From contig JAGLUD010000170.1 in the NCBI GenBank assembly GCA_023134935.1, positions 1 through 6,447 of the forward strand: a stretch of 6,447 nt of DNA, given 5' to 3'. This document shows positions 1 through 5,545 of the stretch, piece after piece (within the stretch, counting starts at the first letter, position 1; each line of letters opens with the position of its first letter). Source of the DNA: Paracoccaceae bacterium. Lineage in GTDB: Bacteria; Pseudomonadota; Alphaproteobacteria; Rhodobacterales; Rhodobacteraceae. The notes beneath the pieces are model-generated. The model was given only the letters and a program-made list of their open reading frames with translations. It made no database searches and had not been told where the DNA came from. A program made the position numbers and the translations under genes.

Positions 1-98
1 GTCTCGTTCAACTCCACATCGAAAAGCTCGCGCATCCGGGTCTCCACCGGCTCGGGCAGGCGGCGTGTTACGATGACTTTAAACGGTGCGTTTGTCAT
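1..98 (-). CDS. D-2-hydroxyacid dehydrogenase (D-glycerate/glyoxylate reductase type), N-terminal fragment
   Basis: Only the first 32 residues lie in the window; the gene runs off the left edge. The minus-strand start ATG is at 98-96 and the product begins MTNAPFKVIVTRRLPEPVET. The pattern 'VTRRLPEPVETRMRELFDVEL' (seen here as V-T-R-R-L-P then R-E-L-F-D-V) is how D-glycerate dehydrogenase/GyaR-like members of the D-isomer 2-hydroxyacid dehydrogenase family begin in Rhodobacterales. Family members reduce glyoxylate or hydroxypyruvate with NAD(P)H in the cytoplasm. The Rossmann glycine motif and the catalytic Arg/Glu/His lie outside the window, so substrate cannot be judged. A GAGGA stretch (complement of 111-115) sits 12 bases before the ATG, a rather long spacing for a Shine-Dalgarno. 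The gene is divergent from the SH3 protein gene, with 114 bases between the starts. Another member of the same superfamily is possible. Confidence 0.72.
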   Translation of the reverse strand, partial: MTNAPFKVIVTRRLPEPVETRMRELFDVELNE

Positions 99-212
99 GT
101 TGCTTTTACGTCCTCGGGTTGAAAACTTTGTGTTAACATGGCAGCAAAGGAACGGCGGGGGAATGGCAAAAATGCCAAACTGCGCGATACAGGCTAATTA
201 CAGGCGTATATT

Positions 213-743
213 ATGTACAAACCCATGCGACATTTGTTGCGCGTCATCGCGATTTCGGCGATCGCCTTTGGAACGGGTGCGCCTGTTGCAAGCGCACAGC
301 AATCTACCAACTCTGCACTTGGCCCCGTTACCAGCCTTCCTTTGCCACGGTTTGTCAGTTTAAAGGGTGTGAAAGCCAACGTCCGGCGCGGCCCGAGCCA
401 ATCGCACCGTATCGACTGGGTGTTGATGCATCGTGGTACACCTTTGCAGATTACCGCCGAGTTTGAACATTGGCGACGCGTCCGCGATCAAGACAATGTC
501 GGAGGCTGGATACATTACTCATTACTTAGCGGTCACCGGACGGTCGTAATTCAGGGGCAACGCATTCCGTTGCACGCCGAAGCTAGCGAAAATTCGCGAA
601 CGGTCGCATTGGCAGAAAAAGGCGTGATTGCATCGGTCGGGGCCTGTCTACCGGAGTGGTGCGAAATTGAGACTGACGGGTTCAAAGGCTGGGTTACAAA
701 GTCCGAAATTTGGGGCGTTGGGGCAGGCGAAATCCGCGAATAG
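213..743 (+). CDS. Exported tandem SH3-domain protein
   Basis: A 176-residue protein with a signal peptide: basic MYKPMRHLLR, a hydrophobic core (about 8-22) and an A-S-A cleavage site near residues 26-28, so the mature protein is expected in the periplasm. Two bacterial SH3-like modules follow, about residues 48-107 and 110-168. The first shows N-V-R-R-G-P (56-61), H-W-R-R-V (86-90) and G-G-W-I-H (97-101). The second has a Cys pair (145 and 150) in C-L-P-E-W-C and ends G-W-V...W-G-V-G-A-G-E-I-R-E. The wording matches the SH3 (DUF1058-like) proteins found beside D-glycerate dehydrogenase in Rhodobacterales. Such domains usually bind peptidoglycan or proteins, but no partner is known here. ATG 213 was preferred because CAGG (201-204) lies eight bases upstream; the in-frame ATG at 225 has no such site but would still leave a signal peptide. 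No convincing promoter or terminator is visible beside it. Confidence 0.88.
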   Translation: MYKPMRHLLRVIAISAIAFGTGAPVASAQQSTNSALGPVTSLPLPRFVSLKGVKANVRRGPSQSHRIDWVLMHRGTPLQITAEFEHWRRVRDQDNVGGWIHYSLLSGHRTVVIQGQRIPLHAEASENSRTVALAEKGVIASVGACLPEWCEIETDGFKGWVTKSEIWGVGAGEIRE

Positions 744-788
744 TTGCCGAAGCGTTAACCCATGCTTATCTATTCAACTGTTAGGCTA

Positions 789-817
789 TTGCCCGTCATG
801 CGTGTCGCGGATAAACT
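789..817 (+). promoter_or_regulatory. Possible sigma70-type promoter with overlapping palindrome upstream of the DUF2125 gene
   Basis: TTGCCC (789-794) and TAAACT (812-817) are separated by 17 bases, each matching the TTGACA/TATAAT consensus at four of six positions. A perfect 10-base palindrome, TTCGCGCGAA, follows at 817-826, about where transcription would begin. The match is weak and is inferred only from position and spacing; read-through from the SH3 gene could also serve the downstream gene. Confidence 0.28.
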
Positions 818-840
818 TCGCGCGAATTCTATTCTTTGTT

Positions 841-846
841 GGAGGT
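841..846 (+). promoter_or_regulatory. Strong ribosome binding site that fixes the DUF2125 start
   Basis: GGAGGT sits seven bases before ATG 854. The same frame is open back to a TTG at 836, but that start would place this near-perfect Shine-Dalgarno inside the coding sequence, so ATG 854 is the better start. It is the strongest ribosome binding site in the window and suggests efficient translation. Confidence 0.9.
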
Positions 847-853
847 AATTAAG

Positions 854-2305
854 ATGAAAAATTTATTAACAGCCGTCACGACCGTCGCAATTGTGAGCAG
901 CGCGTCTTACGCATTGGCGCAAAATCAGCTAGAAACGACGCTTGATCTCGTCGTGCGCGGTATGATGGATGACGGCGCTGAAATCTCCTACGATGAACGG
1001 ATTGTTGGTGCAGACGGCAGCGTTGAGTACATTGATCTAGTGATCGCTGCACCAGAAGGCGAATTTACCATGTCGATGGATTGGCTGAAAGGTGTGCCGT
1101 CGGGTTCCGATGTTACGTTCACCGTTTCCGATACTATCGATGTTTCGGGCCGCGAAGAGGGTGTTGAGTTCTCGTTCGAGATTCAATCTGCTGCGTTTAA
1201 GTTGACGACAAATGGTGTGCTGCGCGAAGCGATGAGCGCCGAAGACGTTACAGTCACATTCTCCGCTGATGCGTTTATCGTTGATGGCGGCGACCCTGAC
1301 AGCGATGTTTTGCGCAAGGTTTTTGTTGATTTGGGCGCGATTGATTTTGATCTTTTGGTTTCGACCGAAGAGATGTTTGTTAAAGGCGCGTTTGATGCCG
1401 AGAAAATGGACGTTGCTTACGATTACACCATCGATGGCCAATCTCAGGAAGTTGAGCAGACAACCGAAGCCACGGCTGTATCGTTCGAATTTGATATTCC
1501 GGCTGACGAGGAAGACGCGCTCGGATACCTTGACGGCAGCAAATCCGGCGTAATCGAAATGACGAGCGGTGCGAGTGAATTCGTAATGACCATGGATGCG
1601 GATGGTATCGCATTGGACATGGAGGGTACGTCCGGTGACAGCTCAGCGTTGCTCGAGATCGTTGATGGAACAATCACGTACGATGTTAACGCAGATGGTT
1701 TCGATATGGTCGTGACACCTGGCGCGGGAATGCCAATTCCACCAGTCGAGGTGGGAATGGGTGAGATTGCCATGAAGCTTATCATCCCTGCAGGTGCCGC
1801 AGATACACCAGCCGAGATGGTGGTCGACATCCTGTTCGCTGATCTAGTTGTCGGCGAAGGTTTATGGTCGATGATTGATCCTGGGAAAACAATTTCGCGC
1901 GATCCTGCGCAGCTGGATATTGATATTGAGGCATTGGTACAACTTGACGCGATGGCTGCAGTTGCCGGCGAAGATCCAGCATCGGCTGCCAAGATCCACA
2001 ATTTGGATATCAATCAAATTTTACTATCACTGGCAGGCGCGTCGATCCAGATGGATGGTGCTGCAACGTTTGACAATTCCGGCCCAATCCCGATGCCGCT
2101 GGGGTCTTTGAACATCGACATGCGTGGTATCTCAACATTGGCCAACCAGTTGGTGGCACTTGGTCTTCTTGACCAAATGCAAGCTGGTATGGCGATGGGT
2201 ATGATGATGGCATTTGGTCAACCGGGTGACGAGGCCGATCAGTTTATCTCTGAAATCACATTCTCGGAAAATGGTATTATGGCGAATGGCCAACCCATAC
2301 AGTAA
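854..2305 (+). CDS. DUF2125-family exported protein
   Basis: A 483-residue protein with a signal peptide (MKNLLTAVTT..., hydrophobic core about 7-20, A-L-A cleavage near residue 22), so export to the periplasm or beyond is likely. The C-terminal half carries the pattern L-W-S-M-I-D-P-G...R-D-P-A-Q-L-D-I-D-I (about 337-356), and the end reads A-N-G-Q-P-I. Both resemble DUF2125 proteins common in Rhodobacterales, whose function is unknown. The mature chain is strongly acidic, has no cysteine, and has many alternating hydrophobic/polar stretches (such as V-T-F-T-V-S and F-S-F-E-I) that suggest a beta-rich fold. Residues 442-452 contain six methionines, M-Q-A-G-M-A-M-G-M-M-M. No catalytic motif is recognisable. 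Length is in the usual range for the family as I recall it. It stands alone after a 110-base gap, with its own strong ribosome binding site and a terminator 21 bases past its stop, so it is probably a single-gene unit. The family call is by recalled sequence pattern, not a search. Confidence 0.8.
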   Translation: MKNLLTAVTTVAIVSSASYALAQNQLETTLDLVVRGMMDDGAEISYDERIVGADGSVEYIDLVIAAPEGEFTMSMDWLKGVPSGSDVTFTVSDTIDVSGREEGVEFSFEIQSAAFKLTTNGVLREAMSAEDVTVTFSADAFIVDGGDPDSDVLRKVFVDLGAIDFDLLVSTEEMFVKGAFDAEKMDVAYDYTIDGQSQEVEQTTEATAVSFEFDIPADEEDALGYLDGSKSGVIEMTSGASEFVMTMDADGIALDMEGTSGDSSALLEIVDGTITYDVNADGFDMVVTPGAGMPIPPVEVGMGEIAMKLIIPAGAADTPAEMVVDILFADLVVGEGLWSMIDPGKTISRDPAQLDIDIEALVQLDAMAAVAGEDPASAAKIHNLDINQILLSLAGASIQMDGAATFDNSGPIPMPLGSLNIDMRGISTLANQLVALGLLDQMQAGMAMGMMMAFGQPGDEADQFISEITFSENGIMANGQPIQ

Positions 2306-2326
2306 TCTGGGGTGATGAAACTTTTG

Positions 2327-2356
2327 AGGCCTGCCGTTAGTTCGGCGGGCCTTTTT
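2327..2356 (+). terminator. Rho-independent terminator after the DUF2125 gene
   Basis: A 10-base stem (AGGCCTGCCG 2327-2336 with CGGCGGGCCT 2343-2352, one T-G wobble) encloses a six-base loop and is followed by TTTT (2353-2356) continuing the stem's last T. It ends two bases before the stop codon of the opposing Smr gene. Read on the minus strand the hairpin is followed by CAAAAG rather than a T run, so termination of the Smr transcript here would be weaker. Confidence 0.9.
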
Positions 2357-2358
2357 CG

Positions 2359-2967
2359 TTATCGGGTGCGGCGTAAATAAACGTAGTAAGCGCCGCCGCC
2401 GCCATGTTTGGCGTGGGCGGGTGTGATTTGCAGGATTTTTGGTTTCAAATCCGGCCGGTTCAACCAATGCGGCAAACTGTGACGCAAGATACCTTGGCGG
2501 GTCGGCATTATACCTTCGTCGACACGCGTGGAATTGCCTTTGCCGGTAATCACCAAAGCCAATCGTTTTCCAGCAGCGTGACTACGGTGGATAAAGGTAG
2601 TTAATTCCGAGTGCGCCTGCGCGGCCGTCAAGCCGTGCAGATCCAGTCGAGCATCCGGTTTGATCTTGCCCTTGCGAAGTCGATCGAAATTCTTGCGGTC
2701 CATCTGGTGGTCGGGCTTCTCGCTGGCCTTCATGGGATCGAGAGCCAGATTGATCGTCACCCGTGCTTCGGGCCGCATCCCGCCAATTTGGGTCAGCGGG
2801 CGGATCATTTGTCGCGATGGTTTTTGCGCCAATGGCACGCGTTCTGGCTCAGGTGTAAAAGTTACTTTGAACGGTTTCACAGAATGCAGGGGAACAGTGG
2901 TCTGAGTGACCTTCGACCAAACTTCGTGATCGTCCTCGCTTAGTTTCCGGTGCTTTCGACGTACCAT
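2359..2967 (-). CDS. Smr-domain protein
   Basis: A 202-residue protein with a C-terminal Smr (small MutS-related) domain at about 106-200. Its hallmarks are L-D-L-H-G (108-112), the helix A-A-Q-A-H-S-E-L, L-V-I-T-G-K-G (138-144) and a closing H-G-G-G-G-A-Y-Y-V-Y-L-R-R (188-200). The first 100 residues are basic and low in recognisable structure. Smr domains bind nucleic acid and some are endonucleases; stand-alone bacterial members have been linked to nicking DNA or cleaving mRNA at stalled ribosomes, but the substrate of this alphaproteobacterial type is not known to me. The frame is open upstream to 3042, inside the Tim44-like gene. ATG 2967 is chosen because M-V-R-R-K-H-R-K-L-S is the family-like beginning and it starts eight bases after that gene's TAA. 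The Shine-Dalgarno is poor, so translation may depend on coupling to the upstream gene. Confidence 0.88.
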   Translation of the reverse strand: MVRRKHRKLSEDDHEVWSKVTQTTVPLHSVKPFKVTFTPEPERVPLAQKPSRQMIRPLTQIGGMRPEARVTINLALDPMKASEKPDHQMDRKNFDRLRKGKIKPDARLDLHGLTAAQAHSELTTFIHRSHAAGKRLALVITGKGNSTRVDEGIMPTRQGILRHSLPHWLNRPDLKPKILQITPAHAKHGGGGAYYVYLRRTR

Positions 2968-2975
2968 AACAAGGC

Positions 2976-3626
2976 TTACGCCCCTGTCCCTACCAGCAAC
3001 CAGTTCGGGTTGTCGCCGCCCATTAAGCGTGCAAACGTCCACGTATCGGACTGTTTTTTGATGTGCTTCTCGTCACCCTCGACAATCTCACCTTCGGCAT
3101 TGCGAACAACGGATGTCAGCTCGCCGGTGAACTTCATAGTTATCTCGGCTTCACTGTTTTCCTCGTCGAATTTCGCACCGGCCAGCTTAACGCTGCTAAC
3201 CCCAATGAAGTTCGCATCAACGGTCAGACCGCTATCAACCCGCGCCGTAATCGCAGTGGAGAAAGATTCGTATACGTCAGGAGCGAGATATTGCTCAAGA
3301 AACGGCAAGTCGCCGTTTTCAAATGCCATCAAGATCATTTCATATGCTTGGCGTGCGCCACCCGTGAAAACCTCGACGGAGAATCCGGTTTCAATTCGTT
3401 TCATCGCAGCAAGTGCCTTACCAGATTCGCTGTTCAGGTCGATATAGTTAGAAATATCAAAGTCTTCACCACCACCATCGATCACTTCAAACTTGCGTTT
3501 CGCAGTCTGTACGGGGGCCGTTGTATCCTCGAAACCTTCACGCGTCCCAAGGACACTGCGAAGGCGGAGCACCAAAAATAATGCAACGCCGGCAAGAACA
3601 ATAATTTGAACCAATTGCGAACCCAT
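2976..3626 (-). CDS. Tim44/TimA-like membrane-anchored adaptor protein
   Basis: A 216-residue protein with one N-terminal membrane segment (about 4-21, L-V-Q-I-I-V-L-A-G-V-A-L-F-L-V-L), then a basic R-L-R and a linker. A Tim44-like domain follows at about 83-214, showing G-A-R-Q-A-Y-E-M-I-L-M-A-F, F-L-E-Q-Y-L-A-P-D-V-Y and a final W-T-F-A-R...N-P-N-W-L-L-V-G-T. The family is the bacterial relative of the mitochondrial import component Tim44; in alphaproteobacteria (TimA) it is an inner-membrane protein whose task is not settled. The length is typical. AGAGGT (complement of 3634-3639) lies seven bases before the ATG and supports the start. It is the first gene of a unit with the Smr gene, and divergent from fxsA across 117 bases. 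The mltA gene often found after it in related genomes is absent here. Confidence 0.9.
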   Translation of the reverse strand: MGSQLVQIIVLAGVALFLVLRLRSVLGTREGFEDTTAPVQTAKRKFEVIDGGGEDFDISNYIDLNSESGKALAAMKRIETGFSVEVFTGGARQAYEMILMAFENGDLPFLEQYLAPDVYESFSTAITARVDSGLTVDANFIGVSSVKLAGAKFDEENSEAEITMKFTGELTSVVRNAEGEIVEGDEKHIKKQSDTWTFARLMGGDNPNWLLVGTGA

Positions 3627-3660
3627 CGGATCGACCTCTCGAAAAAATTCTGGCTAAACA

Positions 3661-3690
3661 TTGGCGTTCGGCCTATTCGCTACCTATGTA
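3661..3690 (+). promoter_or_regulatory. Weak candidate promoter for fxsA
   Basis: TTGGCG (3661-3666) and TATGTA (3685-3690) lie 18 bases apart, matching the -35 and -10 consensus at four and three of six positions. If used, transcription would start near 3697 and the palindrome at 3702-3720 would be at the 5' end of the mRNA. The call rests on spacing alone. Confidence 0.2.
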
Positions 3691-3701
3691 AGCATTGTGA
3701 G

Positions 3702-3720
3702 GGGCCAAGTCCATTGGCCC
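3702..3720. repeat. Perfect inverted repeat between the Tim44-like gene and fxsA
   Basis: GGGCCAA (3702-3708) and TTGGCCC (3714-3720) are perfect inverted arms around a five-base centre (GTCCA). An outer pair, CATT (3693-3696) and AATG (3721-3724), could extend the structure across an asymmetric five-base bulge. There is no T run on either side, so it does not look like a terminator. Its position between divergent genes fits an operator, or a hairpin in the fxsA leader 23 bases before the start codon. Confidence 0.6.
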
Positions 3721-3743
3721 AATGTAAACTTTGGAAAAGGCAT

Positions 3744-4235
3744 ATGTGGTTATTTTTTCTATTCGTTGCGGTTCCGATCATCGAGATCGGCCTATTTATT
3801 CAAGTCGGGGGTTTCCTCGGGCTGTGGACGACCTTGATTATCGTGGTTTTGACTGCATTAGTCGGAACAGCTTTGATGCGAGCACAAGGCATGGCGGCGC
3901 TGCAAAAGCTGCAATCTAGTATCGAAAGCGGTGGCAACCCAGCTGATCCAATTGCGAATGGCGCGTTCATTCTGATCGCAGGTCTACTTTTGCTTACCCC
4001 TGGATTCTTCACTGACACGATTGGTCTTTTGTTGCTGGTTCCACCTGTGCGCCAGTCACTTATCCGTACTGTCGCGGCACAACTAAAGTCCCGCGCAACG
4101 GCTTATGCATCGTCCGGCTTTGAAAGTCAGACAAAGTACGCCTCGGACACGGTTCTGGATGGTGACTTCGAAGTCGTCGAGGACAACGTGAACGGCGAAC
4201 CCGGGAATTCCGGCTGGACCCGCCCTGAGGAGTGA
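3744..4235 (+). CDS. fxsA: FxsA family inner-membrane protein
   Basis: A 163-residue membrane protein of the FxsA (suppressor of F exclusion of phage T7) family. Predicted membrane segments are at about 2-21, 25-45 and 74-100; the third holds the family motif L-T-P-G-F-F-T-D-T-I-G-L-L-L-L-V-P-P-V-R (84-103). Early conserved residues P11 and E14 (V-P-I-I-E-I-G) are present. In E. coli overexpressed FxsA relieves F-plasmid exclusion of T7; its cellular job is otherwise unclear. The last 60 residues form a polar, acidic cytoplasmic tail, variable in this family. The frame is open from 3606, but ATG 3744 gives the family start M-W-L-F-F-L-F and is preceded by GGAAAAGG (3733-3740). secB follows 76 bases later in the same direction, so co-transcription is plausible; no terminator lies between them. 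Confidence 0.93.
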   Translation: MWLFFLFVAVPIIEIGLFIQVGGFLGLWTTLIIVVLTALVGTALMRAQGMAALQKLQSSIESGGNPADPIANGAFILIAGLLLLTPGFFTDTIGLLLLVPPVRQSLIRTVAAQLKSRATAYASSGFESQTKYASDTVLDGDFEVVEDNVNGEPGNSGWTRPEE

Positions 4236-4311
4236 ACGAGCGATTGTTCCTCCCGCACAGAAGTGATACTCCGACTTCCAGTAATTAAAACCACATCAGG
4301 AATTCGTTCAA

Positions 4312-4809
4312 ATGGCAGAAGAAAATAACGGCGCGGCGGAGGGTACCCCCCCACAACAGCCTCGTGTAAAGGTCCTCAATCAGTATATCCGCGATCTATC
4401 GTTTGAAAACGTAGCGGTTCAGAAAGACCGGATGCCGGAAGGCCAGACCAACTTTGAGGTTCAAGTTGCACTGGACGCGCGGAAAACTGGTGAAAACCAG
4501 TACGAAGTTATTAATAAGCTGAAAGTTACCGCCACAATCGGTGAAGATAAGATCTTCATTCTGGAAATGGATTACGCTGGACGGTTCACTGTTGAAAACG
4601 TTCCGAACGAACAGTTGCACGCGTTCTTGATGATCGAGTGCCCACGGATGATCTTCCCTTATCTACGCCGTGTTGTTGGTGATGTTACGCGTGACGGTGG
4701 CTATCCGCCGCTGAATCTGGACAACATCGATTTCCTTGCGCTTTATCGCAACGAAATGTCGCGGATGGCGCAAGCACAAGCCGAAGCTAAAGACGCACCG
4801 ATTTCTTAA
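4312..4809 (+). CDS. secB: Protein-export chaperone SecB
   Basis: A 165-residue SecB. This cytoplasmic homotetrameric chaperone holds precursor proteins unfolded and hands them to SecA at the Sec translocon. Recognisable stretches are V-L-N-Q-Y-I-R-D-L-S-F-E-N (21-33), F-E-V-Q-V-A-L-D-A (48-56), the E-M-D-Y-A-G-R-F-T-V region, E-C-P-R-M-I-F-P-Y-L-R-R (about 109-120), and G-G-Y-P-P-L-N-L-D-N-I-D-F, which ends the core. The N-terminal 17 residues (Gly/Ala/Pro/Gln-rich) and the Ala/Gln-rich C-terminus look flexible; length is normal for alphaproteobacteria. AGGA (4298-4301) precedes ATG 4312 by ten bases. A TTGTTC (4244-4249) and GATACT (4265-4270) pair upstream is a poor promoter candidate with only 15 bases between, so the gene may rely on the fxsA transcript. 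It ends in a shared terminator 16 bases past the stop. Confidence 0.97.
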   Translation: MAEENNGAAEGTPPQQPRVKVLNQYIRDLSFENVAVQKDRMPEGQTNFEVQVALDARKTGENQYEVINKLKVTATIGEDKIFILEMDYAGRFTVENVPNEQLHAFLMIECPRMIFPYLRRVVGDVTRDGGYPPLNLDNIDFLALYRNEMSRMAQAQAEAKDAPIS

Positions 4810-4825
4810 TTTTCTGAGATTCTCG

Positions 4826-4855
4826 AAAAGGGCTGCCATTCGGCTGCCCTTTTTA
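4826..4855. terminator. Two-way terminator shared by secB and dnaQ
   Basis: AAAAGGGCTGCC (4826-4837) pairs with GGCTGCCCTTTT (4842-4853) around a four-base loop, with a single internal mismatch. On the plus strand the stem runs into a T tract after secB (4850-4854). On the minus strand its A-rich arm reads as TTTT, so the same hairpin can end the dnaQ transcript. The dnaQ stop codon (complement of 4853-4855) lies on the edge of the stem. Confidence 0.88.
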
Positions 4856-5545
4856 TTTGAACTGGTTCCAGACAGCGGATTCGCCCAGATTTTCCACAAA
4901 TTCTTTATGTGCCTCTACTTCCGCTTCGCTAATGCGTGTCGGTAGCGGGCTTGGCCTTTTTGGTGGGGACCAGTTCGCGGCGGCTCCGTCATCACTAGCG
5001 TCTTTGTTTGAAACGATCGACAATGCGAAATCTGGTTGGCGGCCACCGATTAGCTCCAGATAAACCTCTGCAAGGATTTCGGAATCGAGCAGCGCGCCGT
5101 GTAGTTCCCGTTCAGTGGTGATACCAAACCGGCGGCACAACGCATCGAGCGAGTTTTGCGCACCGGGGAATTTTTTCCGTGCAATCGCCAATGTATCCAA
5201 CGCTTGCGCCCATGGAAGTTCGGGCCTTTCAACCCACTTCAATTCCGCATTGAGGAACTTCATATCGAAAGCGGCGTTATGAATAACCATCTTGGAGTCA
5301 CCAACGAAATCCAAGAATGCCTGCGCGACATCAGTGAACAGTGGCTTATCCGACAAGAACTCAGCACTTAACCCGTGAACGGCGAATGCCCCTTCGGGCA
5401 TGTCGCGCTGAGGGTTGATATATTGATGATAAGTTTTGCCTGTGGGCATATGGTTGAACAGCTCTACCGCACCGATTTCGACAATCCGGTCACCCGAATT
5501 AGGGTCAAGGCCGGTCGTTTCCGTATCCATCACGATTTCACGCAT
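4853..5545 (-). CDS. dnaQ: DNA polymerase III epsilon subunit (3'-5' proofreading exonuclease)
   Basis: A 230-residue DEDDh exonuclease, the proofreading subunit of the replicative polymerase core. All catalytic residues are visible: D7 and E9 in V-M-D-T-E-T-T-G-L (Exo I), D94 in H-N-A-A-F-D-M-K-F-L-N (Exo II), and H149 and D154 in L-H-G-A-L-L-D-S-E (Exo III). After the exonuclease domain, G-G-R-Q-P-D-F-A-L (167-175) sits where E. coli epsilon has its clamp-binding GGQTSMAF. A flexible Pro-rich linker (about 180-203) leads to a C-terminal segment (A-H-K-E-F-V-E-N-L-G-E-S-A-V-W) that should contact the polymerase alpha subunit. Length is typical. ATG 5545 directly follows the coaE TAG, and AGGGGA inside the end of coaE (complement of 5551-5556) lies five bases upstream, so translation is probably coupled. 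It is the last gene of the aroE-coaE-dnaQ unit. Confidence 0.96.
   Translation of the reverse strand: MREIVMDTETTGLDPNSGDRIVEIGAVELFNHMPTGKTYHQYINPQRDMPEGAFAVHGLSAEFLSDKPLFTDVAQAFLDFVGDSKMVIHNAAFDMKFLNAELKWVERPELPWAQALDTLAIARKKFPGAQNSLDALCRRFGITTERELHGALLDSEILAEVYLELIGGRQPDFALSIVSNKDASDDGAAANWSPPKRPSPLPTRISEAEVEAHKEFVENLGESAVWNQFK

Noticed and set aside
126..149. CTTTG...CAAAG arms and a TGTTAACA palindrome in the divergent region left of the SH3 gene
   Set aside because: The two symmetric elements do not share a centre and are short, so no operator is claimed.
207..212. TATATT resembling a -10 box
   Set aside because: It touches the SH3 protein start codon and has no matching -35, so it would require a leaderless transcript.
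836..853. TTG start adding six residues to the DUF2125 protein
   Set aside because: It would place GGAGGT inside the coding region and add non-signal-peptide residues; ATG 854 is correctly spaced from that site.
1444..2013. Open frame of 189 codons on the minus strand inside the DUF2125 gene
   Set aside because: It is antisense to a gene with a signal peptide, strong ribosome binding site and family features; its product is Ser/Pro/Ile-rich with no recognisable domain.
2950..3447. Open frame of 165 codons on the plus strand opposite the Tim44-like gene
   Set aside because: Its Ser/Ala-rich product is typical of an antisense shadow and shows no domain or start signal.
3063..3581. Open frame of 172 codons on the plus strand opposite the Tim44-like gene
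   Set aside because: The minus-strand Tim44-like product has family motifs and a ribosome binding site; the plus-strand translation has neither.
3606..3743. N-terminal extension of FxsA by 46 residues
   Set aside because: The extension covers the Tim44-like start and divergent promoter region and is not membrane-like; family members begin at M-W-L-F.
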